The notes beneath the pieces are model-generated. The model ran no database searches. It was given only the letters and a program-made list of their open reading frames with translations, and had not been told where the DNA came from. From positions 2,056,001 through 2,120,000 of the forward strand of contig NZ_CP011994.1 of the NCBI RefSeq assembly GCF_001632845.1: a stretch of DNA of 64,000 nt. The letters are read 5' to 3'. Made by a program: the position numbers and the translations under genes. Of this stretch, positions 27,194 through 36,800 are shown piece by piece (positions within the stretch are counted from its first letter, which is position 1; every line of letters begins with the position of its first letter). Source of the stretch: Ectothiorhodospira sp. BSL-9. GTDB lineage: Bacteria > Pseudomonadota > Gammaproteobacteria > Ectothiorhodospirales > Ectothiorhodospiraceae.

Positions 27194-27940
27194 GTGTCCA
27201 TGATCCACCTTGCAGGTCTGGGTAAGGACCGCTCCCAGGGAGGGAGTGTCTTCACTCTGGAGGTGCCACAGTTCTCGGTGGAGCCGGGTGAGCTGGTGGC
27301 CGTGGTGGGTGCCAGCGGGTGTGGCAAGAGCACCCTGCTGGACATCCTCGCCCTGGTCATGGCCCCCACGCGGGCCGAGGACTTTGGTTTTCGCGCCGGT
27401 GAGGCGGATTCGGAGCATGATATCCGTCGCCTCTGGCGCCTGGGCGACGAGGCGAGCCTGGCAGCGTTGCGCCGGGATTATCTGGGCTATGTGTTGCAGA
27501 CCGGGGGCCTGCTGCCGTTTCTCAGTGTGCGGGAGAACATCGAACTATCGGCCAGAATCCGTGGTTGTGGTCCCGCCGGACAGCGGCTGTACGAGCTGGC
27601 CGAGCGCCTGGGCCTGGAGGGCTGTCTGGATCGCATGCCCGGTGCCCTCTCCGTGGGGCAGCGTCAGCGGGTGGCCATCGCCCGCGCCCTGGTGCATGCC
27701 CCGCGGCTGGTACTGGCCGACGAGCCCACGGCGGCCGTGGACAAGGCCCGTGCCCGGGCAGTGATGGCCGATCTGGAGGCCCTGGCCCGGGACGAAGGGG
27801 TGGCGGTGGTCCTGGTAACACATGATGTGGATCTGGTGAGCGGTCATGCCGATCGTACCTACACATTCGACGTGGTGCAGACCTCGGAGAATGTCACCCG
27901 CTCCACCTGTTACCCGCTCCAGGAAGGGGTGGCCGCGTGA
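27194..27940 (+). CDS. tagT: ABC transporter ATPase, TagT/LolD-like
   Basis: ATP-hydrolysing subunit of a MacB/LolD-type ABC complex. The 248-residue protein has Walker A GASGCGKST (residues about 40-48), Q-loop YVLQTGGLLPFLS, signature LSVGQRQRVAIARAL, Walker B LVLADEPT and H-loop VTHD. It lies 11 bp after the first vWA gene and overlaps the permease gene by 4 bp. With the FtsX-type permease and the FGE-fold protein next to it, the best match is TagT of the Pseudomonas T6SS threonine-phosphorylation pathway. On sequence alone a LolD-like lipoprotein or mechanotransmission ATPase cannot be excluded. Start GTG 27194 or ATG 27200; GGGGAG precedes both. Confidence 0.75.
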   Translation: MSMIHLAGLGKDRSQGGSVFTLEVPQFSVEPGELVAVVGASGCGKSTLLDILALVMAPTRAEDFGFRAGEADSEHDIRRLWRLGDEASLAALRRDYLGYVLQTGGLLPFLSVRENIELSARIRGCGPAGQRLYELAERLGLEGCLDRMPGALSVGQRQRVAIARALVHAPRLVLADEPTAAVDKARARAVMADLEALARDEGVAVVLVTHDVDLVSGHADRTYTFDVVQTSENVTRSTCYPLQEGVAA

Positions 27941-29775
27941 AGCATCCTGCTCCAGCACACCCCATCAGACTCATACCGGGGCTGGCCGCTTCCCACCTGC
28001 GTCACGACTGGATCCTCACCCTGTGTCTGGTGGTGGCCCTGGCGGCGGTGATTGCTCCTCTGCTGGTGCTGATGGGCCTCAAGAGCGGCACCATCGAGAC
28101 CCTGCGGGAGCGGCTGGTGGAGGACCCGGTCTACCGGGAGATCCGTCCTGCCCATACCCGGGAGTTCGCGTCGGAGTGGTTCGAACAGGTGGCCCGCTGG
28201 CCGGGCGTGGATTTTCTCACCCCCACCATCCTGCCCCTGTCCTCCGTGTTGCAGGTGGTCCACCCCCAGGGCGGTCGCAACGAACTGTTTGACCTGATCC
28301 CCACCGGGCCCGGCGATCCCCTGTTGCTGGAAAACGGTGCCCGCATCCCCGGCGACGGCCAGCTGGTGCTGTCCGCAGAGGCGGCCCGGCGCATGGGCGT
28401 GACCGCTGGGGATGCGTTGCAGGTGAGGGTCACCCGCACCCGGGGCACACGCACCGAGGAGGCCCGTGAGACCTTCCAGGTGCTCTCCGTGCTGGATGCC
28501 CGCGCCGGCAGTCTCCCCCGGGTGTACGCGCCCCTGGACCTGGTGGTGGACGTGGAGGCCTTCAAGGAGGGCTATGGCGCACCGGACCGGGGCTGGGCCG
28601 GAGACACGCCCGAGCCCTTCCTGAGTTTTGATGGTGCCATCCTGCTGCTGGACGAGCCCCTGGACCCCATTGCCCGTACGGGCCTCATCATCAACACGGG
28701 TTTCGCGCGCCTCACCGATGCCGATGGGCAACGGGTCCAGCAACGTCTTGGTGTGCCGGTGCCCGAGTCACTGACCGCCTACGATGTCTTCACCCCCGGC
28801 AGCGCCGTCACTGTCTCGAACCTCAGGGCCATCGAGCAGAAGCTGCGCGGACGCGAGGCCGTGGTGCTCCCCTATGTGGATCAGCTTCCACTCGTGGACG
28901 CCCAGGGTCGAGAGATGGTGCTGGCGGGCCTGTCCCTGTCGCCTCGTCAGGCCCGATTACTCCAGGCCCCCGTGCCACCATGGGGCGGTTTTACCGGCCG
29001 TGCCGCATCGGCGGGCGAACTCACCTCCGTGCTGGTGCCCAAGGATCATGCCGGTGACTCCCTGCAGGTGACCAGTGCCGGGGCGAGAACCCTGACACTC
29101 CATCTGGATGTCGTCGGGGCCGGCGACTGGCAGCACCCGGTGGTGCCGGTGGAGTTGCTGGGGGTGCTGCGCACCGGCACGCAGCGGGCCCTCACCTATC
29201 GCGGGGAGACGGGAAGCTTCGAGATGGCCCGGGGAGGCTATCGGGGTTTTCGCCTGTATGCCCGAAGCATCGACGATGTACCCGCCCTGGCAGCGCGCCT
29301 GCAGGAGCAGGGCCTGGAATTCGTGGCCCAGGTGGAGGCCATTCAGCGTATCCAGGTGCTGGACGAGGGGCTGGGGCGGCTGTTCTGGCTGATCGCCCTG
29401 CTGGGCATCAGCGGTGGCACGGCGGTCCTGGTGGCCAGCCTGTATGCCGCCGTGGAGCGTCTGCGCCGGGACCTGGGCGTGTTGCGGCTACTGGGGCTGG
29501 CCCGCTGGCATGTCTTCTTCTTCCCCGTGGCACAGGGGGTGATGATCGCGGCCCTGGGACTGCTGGCGGCACTCGGGGGATACGCGTCCCTGGCCTGGGC
29601 CATCAACCGTACCTTTTCCAGCGAGCTGGCACCGGGCGAGCGGTTCTGCACCCTGCCGGGTGAGCAGATCCTCATGGCCATTGCCGCCACCCTGGCCCTG
29701 GCCGTGCTGGCCTCGCTGGTGGCCGCCTGGCGGGCCACCCGCATCGATCCGGCGGAGGCCATTCGTGAACATTAA
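27937..29775 (+). CDS. tagS: FtsX-family ABC permease, TagS-like
   Basis: A 612-residue inner-membrane protein with MacB/FtsX topology. One transmembrane helix is near residues 25-50 and a large periplasmic domain spans about 55-475. Three C-terminal helices follow (about 480-505, 535-560, 575-600), and the protein ends in an ATRIDPAEAIREH tail typical of the family. Such complexes transmit ATP-driven movement to periplasmic partners rather than import a solute. It is coupled to the ATPase gene by a 4-bp overlap. The probable GTG start of the next gene (29765) is inside its last codons. The TagS name depends on the TagT/TagR neighbours. Confidence 0.75.
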   Translation: MKHPAPAHPIRLIPGLAASHLRHDWILTLCLVVALAAVIAPLLVLMGLKSGTIETLRERLVEDPVYREIRPAHTREFASEWFEQVARWPGVDFLTPTILPLSSVLQVVHPQGGRNELFDLIPTGPGDPLLLENGARIPGDGQLVLSAEAARRMGVTAGDALQVRVTRTRGTRTEEARETFQVLSVLDARAGSLPRVYAPLDLVVDVEAFKEGYGAPDRGWAGDTPEPFLSFDGAILLLDEPLDPIARTGLIINTGFARLTDADGQRVQQRLGVPVPESLTAYDVFTPGSAVTVSNLRAIEQKLRGREAVVLPYVDQLPLVDAQGREMVLAGLSLSPRQARLLQAPVPPWGGFTGRAASAGELTSVLVPKDHAGDSLQVTSAGARTLTLHLDVVGAGDWQHPVVPVELLGVLRTGTQRALTYRGETGSFEMARGGYRGFRLYARSIDDVPALAARLQEQGLEFVAQVEAIQRIQVLDEGLGRLFWLIALLGISGGTAVLVASLYAAVERLRRDLGVLRLLGLARWHVFFFPVAQGVMIAALGLLAALGGYASLAWAINRTFSSELAPGERFCTLPGEQILMAIAATLALAVLASLVAAWRATRIDPAEAIREH

Positions 29776-29796
29776 CCTTCCTTTTACGCGCCGCCT

Positions 29797-29803
29797 GGGG
29801 GGG
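29797..29803 (+). other. G7 homopolymer breaking the 5' end of the TagR-like gene
   Basis: Seven G in a row. Reading from GTG 29765, which has GGAGG at 29753-29757 (7-nt spacing), the frame runs MNINLPFTRRLGG and then hits a stop after the tract. With eight G it would continue as ALLFCLVFLMAPVAGQA, a textbook signal peptide, in the frame of the TagR-like protein. The explanation may be phase variation, programmed frameshifting or a sequencing error. Confidence 0.7.
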
Positions 29804-29805
29804 CT

Positions 29806-31446
29806 TTGCTCTTCTGCCTGGTCTTTTTGATGGCACCGGTGGCGGGCCAGGCAGAGGTGCCGCCCCAGTCGGTGTTTAATCCACGGCCTGCGTCCGGCGA
29901 CCTGATCCTGCCCATGCCCGACGGCGCCGAGATGGTCTTCCGACGGGTATCGGTACCGGGTCAGGGCTTCTGGGGTGATCGGGAACGGGTGATCCAGATC
30001 GGTGATGCCACCGGCGGCATCTTCGAGGGGCTGCAACGCACCCAGATCAGTGGCTCCTTCTCGCGGGATGATGGCAGCTGGTATCTGGTGCTGGGCAAGT
30101 ATGAACTCACCCGGGCCCAGTACATCGCCGTCATGGGCCTGGAAACTCTGCTGGACACCAGCGGCGATCCCCAGGTGCAGGAGCTCCCCCAACTCCGGGG
30201 GCGGGAGTTGCGCGATGCCCTGATGCAGCCGCTGGCCTATGTGAGCCATCAGGACATCCAGGCCTTCCTGCGGGCATACAACCACTGGCTGTTCGATGCG
30301 GATCACCCGGAGCGCCGCGCCAGTCTGCCCCGGGTGGATGGGGTGCCCGGCTTCATGCGTCTGCCCACGGAGGAGGAATGGGAGTATGTGGCCCGGGGCG
30401 GCATGCCGGCCCTGGAGGCCGGTACCTTCAATGATCGCCTGCCATTCCCCGCCCGCCAGGCGAACGAATACGCCTGGCATCTGGATAATGCCCGTCATGA
30501 ATTGCGCCCGGTGGGGCTGCGACAGGCCGACGGGCTGGGCTTTCACGACCTTCTGGGCAACGTGCAGGAGATGACCTCGGGCCTGTTCCGTCCGGAGATC
30601 TGGCAGGGCAAGCCGGGGGGTGTGGCGGTACGGGGCGGCAGCGTCTCCACCCCCGCCTCGGAGTTGCGCAGTTCACTCCGGGCCGAACTGGACATCTATG
30701 CCTGGAACGCCGACGCCGAACGGGTGGAAGAGCGACGTTCCTTCAATACCGGGGCCAGGCTGGCCATTGGTGCCAACGTGCTGGTCAGTTCCGCCCAGCA
30801 GGCGCGCATTGAACAGGAGTACGAGGCCTACCGTGAGGATCTGCGCCGCACCATGCCGGTGGGCCGCACCCTGGACAACCTGGTGGCCCAGGCCTCGGTG
30901 CAGCTGGGGACGGTGGATCCCATCCTGGATCGACTCATGGCAGAAAATCCCGATCTGGCCGAGCCGTTGCGGGCCGTGCAGGCGCAGATGGACCGTGCCC
31001 GGGAGCGACTGGAGCTGGCTCAGCGTGAGAGCGCCCGCAGCCTGGCCCAGGATGCCGCCCGCAACGGCGTGAACCTGAGCGTTTACCTGTCCCGCCTGGC
31101 GCGCCTGGACGACACCCTGGTGCGGGCCCGCCGGCTGGCGGAGATCTCCACCCGCTATCAGGACCAGGTGGATGCCGTGGAGCGCTCCATGCGCGACCTG
31201 GAAATCGCCGCCGGCGAACAGCTAAGGGGCTACCAGGACAAGGTGGCCGAGCTGGGCGACTACGAACCCCAGTACATCGAACACGCCTTCCAGGTGCTGG
31301 ATGCCACGGAGCTGCCGCCCCGTGAACGTCGGGTGATGGAAGTGCTGCGAAAGCACGTGGACGTGTTCAACGAACAGCGTCGCGCGGACCCGCAGGTCTG
31401 GATGCAGGATTTCCGCGAGCGTTTTGAAGGCTTTGAAGACAATTGA
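29806..31446 (+). CDS. tagR: Formylglycine-generating-enzyme-fold protein, TagR-like (5' frame break)
   Basis: In the Pseudomonas T6SS pathway, TagR is a periplasmic SUMF1-like protein that promotes PpkA activation. Here, residues about 35-330 form an FGE-sulfatase domain with LGKYELTRAQYIAVMG, MRLPTEEEWEYVARGG, LLGNVQEMTSGL and VRGGS. The catalytic cysteine pair of true FGEs is not seen, so a binding rather than oxidising role is likely. Residues about 330-546 are a long charged coiled coil. As read, the only in-frame starts are TTG 29806 or ATG 29830, both without a Shine-Dalgarno site and inside the signal peptide. The natural start is probably GTG 29765, separated by the G7 tract. Confidence 0.75.
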   Translation: MLFCLVFLMAPVAGQAEVPPQSVFNPRPASGDLILPMPDGAEMVFRRVSVPGQGFWGDRERVIQIGDATGGIFEGLQRTQISGSFSRDDGSWYLVLGKYELTRAQYIAVMGLETLLDTSGDPQVQELPQLRGRELRDALMQPLAYVSHQDIQAFLRAYNHWLFDADHPERRASLPRVDGVPGFMRLPTEEEWEYVARGGMPALEAGTFNDRLPFPARQANEYAWHLDNARHELRPVGLRQADGLGFHDLLGNVQEMTSGLFRPEIWQGKPGGVAVRGGSVSTPASELRSSLRAELDIYAWNADAERVEERRSFNTGARLAIGANVLVSSAQQARIEQEYEAYREDLRRTMPVGRTLDNLVAQASVQLGTVDPILDRLMAENPDLAEPLRAVQAQMDRARERLELAQRESARSLAQDAARNGVNLSVYLSRLARLDDTLVRARRLAEISTRYQDQVDAVERSMRDLEIAAGEQLRGYQDKVAELGDYEPQYIEHAFQVLDATELPPRERRVMEVLRKHVDVFNEQRRADPQVWMQDFRERFEGFEDN

Positions 31447-31475
31447 TCCCGATATCCCTGCAGGGGGCAAGCACC

Positions 31476-32120
31476 ATGAATATCATCAAAACCACTCTTC
31501 CCGTCATCCTCGCCGGTGCCCTGGTCACCGGCTGTGCCCATATGGATGATACGGATCGCACCCGCACCGAGGGCACGGCAGCCGGCGCCCTGCTGGGCGG
31601 ACTTTTGGGGTATGCCGTGGATGGCGAGCGCGGCGCCGTGATCGGCGGTCTGCTCGGCGCCGGCGCCGGTTATGTGGTGGGCAATGAGGTGGCCAAGCGC
31701 AAGAGGGCCTACGCGACCACCGAGGACTTCCTGGACGGCGAAGCCACCCGGGTGGCCGAGTTCAATACCACCACCGCAGCCTACAACCAGGAGATGAAGG
31801 GCGAGATCGCCGCCCTGGAGCGTGAATCCCGCGACCTGCGTGCCCGCTACGATGCCGGCTCCGAGGACAAGAAACGCTTGCAGGCTCAGCGCCAGGATCT
31901 GCAGCGCCAGCTGGCGCGCAGCGAGAAGCTGGAAAAGGCCCTGGAGGAAGAGCTCAAGGTGCAGCAGGCCATCCTGGCCGAGGAGGGGAAGGAGCGGCCC
32001 GCCAATGATCCCTACCTGGCACGCCTGGAACGTGAAGTGGCCGAGTTGCAGGGCAATCTTGAGGAACTGCGCGAGGGCAGCAGCCAGCTGGCCCGCATCG
32101 ACCAGAGGCTGTCGGTATGA
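31476..32120 (+). CDS. Glycine-zipper coiled-coil lipoprotein (TagQ position)
   Basis: A 214-residue predicted lipoprotein. ATG 31476 follows CAGGGGGCAAGCACC. The lipobox LVTGC puts the lipidated Cys at residue 20. Residues about 35-75 are a glycine-zipper membrane-associated hairpin (AAGALLGGLLGY and GAVIGGLLGAGAGYVVGNEVA). The rest is a long coiled coil rich in Arg, Glu, Leu and Gln. It lies after the TagR-like gene where an outer-membrane lipoprotein (TagQ) is expected. That name rests on position and class of protein only, so I leave the symbol empty. The 3' end overlaps the next lipoprotein gene by 4 bp. Confidence 0.8.
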   Translation: MNIIKTTLPVILAGALVTGCAHMDDTDRTRTEGTAAGALLGGLLGYAVDGERGAVIGGLLGAGAGYVVGNEVAKRKRAYATTEDFLDGEATRVAEFNTTTAAYNQEMKGEIAALERESRDLRARYDAGSEDKKRLQAQRQDLQRQLARSEKLEKALEEELKVQQAILAEEGKERPANDPYLARLEREVAELQGNLEELREGSSQLARIDQRLSV

Positions 32121-32659
32121 GACGCGTGACATTGATGGTAGCCGTGATGAGTTCCCTGGGCCTGGTGGGCTGCGCCACCTCCACCGACCCCCGGGAGGGT
32201 GGACTGCTGGGGGGCATTCAGGGGATGAGCACCGGTGCCTACGATCAGCGGGTGCAGGAACGCGAGGACCGCCTGGAGCAACTGCGCCAGACCCAACGTG
32301 AACTGCAGACCGAGCGTGAGGATCTGGAGGCCCGCAAGGCCCGCCAGGGCCGCGAGGTGGCCCTGGAGCGGGAGCGCCTGGCAGCCCTGGATCGTGACGT
32401 CACTGGTCTGAGCCGTCAGGTGGATGGCCTGTCGGCCCGGCATGGCGAGGATGATCAGCGTGTGCAGGCATTGCAGACCCGTCTGGATGACCTTCAGGGG
32501 CGCATGAAGTCCCAGCAATCCGCCCTGGATGCCCTGGAAGGCACGGGGCTTGGGGATACGGAAACGGACCTGCGCCGACGACAGCTGGAAGAGCAGCGCA
32601 ACGCCCTGCGAGAGGAGTTTGATCTGCTGATGGAGCTGTCGCTGGACCTGGCCAGATGA
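32117..32659 (+). CDS. Coiled-coil lipoprotein
   Basis: A 180-residue predicted lipoprotein with lipobox LGLVGC (lipidated Cys at 19). A short Gly-rich stretch (GGLLGGIQGM) is followed by about 130 residues of nearly continuous heptad-like coiled coil ending in LDLAR. It has the same overall plan as the preceding lipoprotein but without a full glycine zipper, so the two may have arisen by duplication and could pair through their coiled coils in the periplasm. ATGA overlaps with both neighbours imply one transcript and coupled translation. No enzymatic motif is seen. Confidence 0.75.
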   Translation: MRRVTLMVAVMSSLGLVGCATSTDPREGGLLGGIQGMSTGAYDQRVQEREDRLEQLRQTQRELQTEREDLEARKARQGREVALERERLAALDRDVTGLSRQVDGLSARHGEDDQRVQALQTRLDDLQGRMKSQQSALDALEGTGLGDTETDLRRRQLEEQRNALREEFDLLMELSLDLAR

Positions 32660-33813
32660 AGAGAGTGGGCACTGCCCTGCTGATCCTGTGGCTGACGGCT
32701 TCTGGCGCGGCACTTGCCGATCCTGCTGCGCCGCTGGAGGAGATCCGCGATCTGCTGCGTCAGCGCATGTTCGAGGCCCCGCCAGAGGCGGCCCTGGCTG
32801 CGCTCCGGGCCGGAGACCTCAATTCGGGGCTGGCTGATCTGGACCCCTACGCGCACCACTTCCCCTCCCGGGAAGCGGCGCGCCGGGACCTGGATCAGCG
32901 CGCCTGGACGGGTATCGGGGCAGACCTGCGCTTTGTGGATGACCAGGTCTGGTTGCATGTGTACCAGGGTGGCCCGGCCCACCGCGCCGGGCTGCCGGAG
33001 CGAATCCGCCTGCTGGACATCGACGGGCACCCTGTGGCCGGGCACGAGGCCAATGAGCTTCTGCAATCCCTGCGCGGCGAAGCGGGTTCGCGTCTGGTGC
33101 TCACATGGCAGACAGCCGGTTGGGACACACCCCGGCAGACCACAACCCTCATCCGCGAGCGTTTCACACCGCTGGACGTGGAACTGGTGGAGCCCTGGGG
33201 CCGGGGTGTGCTCCGGGTGCGGGATTTTCTGGCGGGGCGCACACGACCCGCACTGATGGCCACGCTGGACTTCCTGGAGCGGATCGATCCGGACGCAGGT
33301 GGACGCCAGGTGCCGCTGGTCATGGATCTTCGTGATGCCGTGGGCGGGGACCTGTACGAAGCCCTGGACCTGGCCGGATTGTTTCTGCCGCCCGGGACCT
33401 CTCTGGGGAGCCTGATGGCGCGGGGCGGCCAGGTGCGTGACTTCCAGGCCCCCCAGGGTGAAAAGCTTGCCATGCCCCTGGTGCTGCTGGTGGGGCCGGA
33501 AACGGCCAGCGCGGCAGAGGTGTTCGCGGGCATCCTGCAGCACCACGGCCGGGCCTACCTGGTGGGTCAACCCACCTTTGGCAAATGCAGTTCCCAGACC
33601 GACCGGCGGCTGTCGGATGGCTCGGTGCTCAGGTTCACCAACCGGGAGGTCCTGCTACCCGATGGCCAAAGCTGCACGGGTCGCGGCCTCACTCCCGAAA
33701 CGGTGGTCGGAGAGGCCGTGCTGCGGGATCTACCCCGCCTCATGTCGCTGGCAATGGCGGGGCAGGCAGTTCGTGGCGACGCCGACGCTGGGCGTGAATC
33801 TTCAGTGCAGTAG
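32656..33813 (+). CDS. S41-family (C-terminal processing) peptidase, periplasmic
   Basis: A 385-residue protein with a signal peptide ending at ALA-DP (about residue 22). A PDZ-like segment spans residues about 85-170 (WTGIGADLRFVDDQVWL ... GSRLVLTWQ). The C-terminal peptidase domain has the Ser-Lys dyad of CtpA-type proteases: S285 in GPETASAAEVF and K310 in QPTFGKCSSQ, 25 residues apart. It should cleave periplasmic proteins. Placed between the lipoproteins and the second vWA gene, it may process a member of this module; the substrate is unknown. It overlaps the lipoprotein gene by 4 bp. Confidence 0.85.
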   Translation: MKRVGTALLILWLTASGAALADPAAPLEEIRDLLRQRMFEAPPEAALAALRAGDLNSGLADLDPYAHHFPSREAARRDLDQRAWTGIGADLRFVDDQVWLHVYQGGPAHRAGLPERIRLLDIDGHPVAGHEANELLQSLRGEAGSRLVLTWQTAGWDTPRQTTTLIRERFTPLDVELVEPWGRGVLRVRDFLAGRTRPALMATLDFLERIDPDAGGRQVPLVMDLRDAVGGDLYEALDLAGLFLPPGTSLGSLMARGGQVRDFQAPQGEKLAMPLVLLVGPETASAAEVFAGILQHHGRAYLVGQPTFGKCSSQTDRRLSDGSVLRFTNREVLLPDGQSCTGRGLTPETVVGEAVLRDLPRLMSLAMAGQAVRGDADAGRESSVQ

Positions 33814-33873
33814 GTGTTTCATCGATCGCGCCATGCGCGTCGCATAGGGCCGGTACCCGGCCGGGAGAAGAAC

Positions 33874-36800
33874 GTGCAGATCAGCAATCATTGCAGGGTT
33901 TTTGAACTGGGCAGGTGGCTGGTCATGCTCATGGTCCTGCTGTGCCTCATGCCGGCCTCACCGGCGTGGGCTGGCTCCAGCACTGCGCTGGGTGGACTGG
34001 TGAGCTACGAATTGCCGTCGGGCTGGCGCGTGATGACGGATCGGGATGAGCAGTTCCGGCTTCAGGCCGCAAACCGGCAGGCCATGCTTCGGATCAGGAC
34101 GGGGGAACAGGGACGGGAGGCCTCCGCGCTCAAGGATGTGTTGGCCCAGGTGCCCGAGCCCCAGGCCGGTGAATTTCTGGGAGCGACAGCCCGACTCTTC
34201 AGCGGTGATAGTGGTTCCGGGTCCTTCGTGACGGGCCCCATGCAGGTCTATGTACTGGAGTCATGCATCTTCCAGGGGCCTGCGCCGTCTCCCATCGTGG
34301 TGGAACTGGCCGCGACCGAATCATGGTGGCGTGACAATGACCCGCAGGCACTCTGGCGCCACATGCGCCTGAACCTGCCGGACAATATCCAGCCTTGCCC
34401 CGAAGCAGTCGCGCCGGGTATCGACTGGTATTTCAATGAACCTGCCGTGGTGGCCTATCGTGTACCCGAAGGCATGAACACCTTCCGCAGCCGTGCCACC
34501 GCCAATCTGCGTGACGATGACGGCATGCCCAATTTCAGCATTGGGTGGGATGTACTGAGCTTCAACGAGGAGTTTGATTTGCGCGGGGCGCTGGGGACGG
34601 GTTTCTCAGAGCCGCCCCGGGTATTCGAGGCGGACATGCTGGGCCATCCGGCCTGGGTGTTTGAAGGCCGGGGTGCTTACGGTGAGCGCTGGTGGCATCG
34701 AAGCGTCGCCCTGCTCAAGCAGTGTCTTGCCGATGGACAGCCTGTCATGATGAGGGCCCATGCCGACGATGCCTGGATGCAGACCCACGGCGATTTCGGC
34801 ATCTTCAACGACAACGCCTGGCTGTTCATGCCCGATGATGCGATCCCGTGTGATCCGGGCCTGCTGCAGACGGCCCTGATGCGGTTGGAAGCGGAGCTTT
34901 CCGCGCCGCAACCCAGCGCATCTGCCGAACCCACGCCCCCCGCCAGCGGGGCCCTCTGGGACCTGGAAGGCGACGCGGGCCATGCCCCTGCGGCATCCGA
35001 GGCCCGTGATGATGGCATCCGCTGCGCGGGCGAAGGCCCGTGCGTGGAGGTGTCCACGGAACTGGCGCTGCGGGTACTGCCGCGCCCCTTCTCCCATGTG
35101 TACGCCCAGCGGGAGGCGGATGAGTCGGCCATCATCCAGGCCAACGTGGCGGCTTTTCGGCCGCTGTACGTGTTTGCCCGGGAGGGTGTGGAGCTGGATC
35201 GGGCCGGTGACCCCCTGGGCTGGTATCAGGTAGGGCAGGGCCGGGACGCCCCGCTGGGCTGGATGCAGGCCCGGGACGTATTCGAATGGCGTCAGGCGTT
35301 GCTGGTGTCCTACACCCACCCGGGTGATCCCATCGAGGGCCGCAGTCCGGTACTGATGTTCCAGGACCTGTCCTCGCTGGAGTCCCTGGTGGACGACATG
35401 GACATGGCGGGTCGTGCCCGTTCGCTGTATGCGGACATCCGTCAGGGTGAGGTGCCCGAGTCGGTGGTGAGCATGGAACCGGAGCGGTTCGTGGACATCA
35501 CCCGACAGTTCTACATGCTGCCGATCCTGGACTGGGAGCAGACCCGCATCCGCGGTGACGACGCCCGTCTGCTGCAACTGGCAGCCGCGGTGCCCCGGGC
35601 ACGGGGTGCCGACACCCTGGACAATCCCGAGTATGCCAGCCAGTCCCGGGTAGGCCGTGGCGAGGCCGGGGCCGGTCTTGGGGATCTGCAGGTGGACCTG
35701 GTGTTCGTGATCGACACCACGCGCAGCATGCAGCCCTTCATCGACATGACCCGGGATGCGGTGGCGCGGATGACACAGGAGTTCACCGACGAGTCCTCGG
35801 CGCGGTTTCGTTTTGGTCTGGTCACCTTCCGTGACTGCACCGACACCATCCCGGGGCTGGAATACGTGACCCGCAACCACACCCCGGAGCTGGTGGATGG
35901 CCAGACCCTGGTGGACCTTTTGGAACATTCGGCCCGGGCCACCGAGGTGGGCAGTCTGGACTATGCCGAGGAGGTATTTGCCGGCGTGGACACGGCGCTG
36001 CGGTCCGCCTGGCGGGAGGATGCCCTGCGTTTCATGATCCTGGTGGGGGATGCCAGTTCCCATCCCAAGGGTCACCCCCAGAACGTGACCGGCAAGGACG
36101 AAGTGGACCTGCGCCGTGAACTGGACGATGCCCAGGTGCACCTGCTGGCGATTCACCTGCAGGACCCCCGTGCCGAGGCGGACCATCCCATTGCCCATGC
36201 CCAGTTCAGTCACCTGTCCCGGGTGCGGGGCGATGCCGGTCGTTCGGCCATCGAGGCGGTGGATGCCTTCGAGCAGGCGCAGTATCTGGCCCTGGTGGAG
36301 CAGGTGACCGATGACATCAACAGCCTGCTGCAGCGGGCCGTGGGCGGTCAGGCCGCCACACCCGCCCCGGGCGCGGGCGATGCCGAGCTGGCATCGGTGT
36401 CGGCCCTGTGGCAGGCCGCCCTGGTGGAATACATCGGCCGCGAGGCCACCCCGCCCAAGGACATCGTCGCCTGGTCGCTGGACCGTGACCTGATGAACCC
36501 GGCGGACCGGTCGCTGGATGTGCGGGTGCTGGTCACCCGTGAACAGCTGAGCACCCTGTCCCAGTCCCTGGACCGGGTGGTGCAGGCCCTGATGCGGGCG
36601 GAGGTCACCCAGGCGCAGTTCTTCGAGGCCCTGCAGGGCGTAGCCGGTCAGACCATGAAGCAGCCCGACGAGATTGGCCAGGGCGCCCAACTGGCGGACA
36701 CGGGCCTGTTGCCGGCGTTCATCCAGAGCCTGCCGTATCGCAGCGACATCCTGTCGCTGACCGATGAGATGTTCGCCAGCATGACCACGCAGCAGCGTGC

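Noticed and set aside
27194-33813. Complete type VI secretion locus
   Set aside because: No Tss/Hcp-tube/VgrG/ClpV, Fha, PppA or kinase gene is present; only the TagTSR-like sensory arm. The hcp gene at 18197 is hybrid cluster protein, not the T6SS tube protein.
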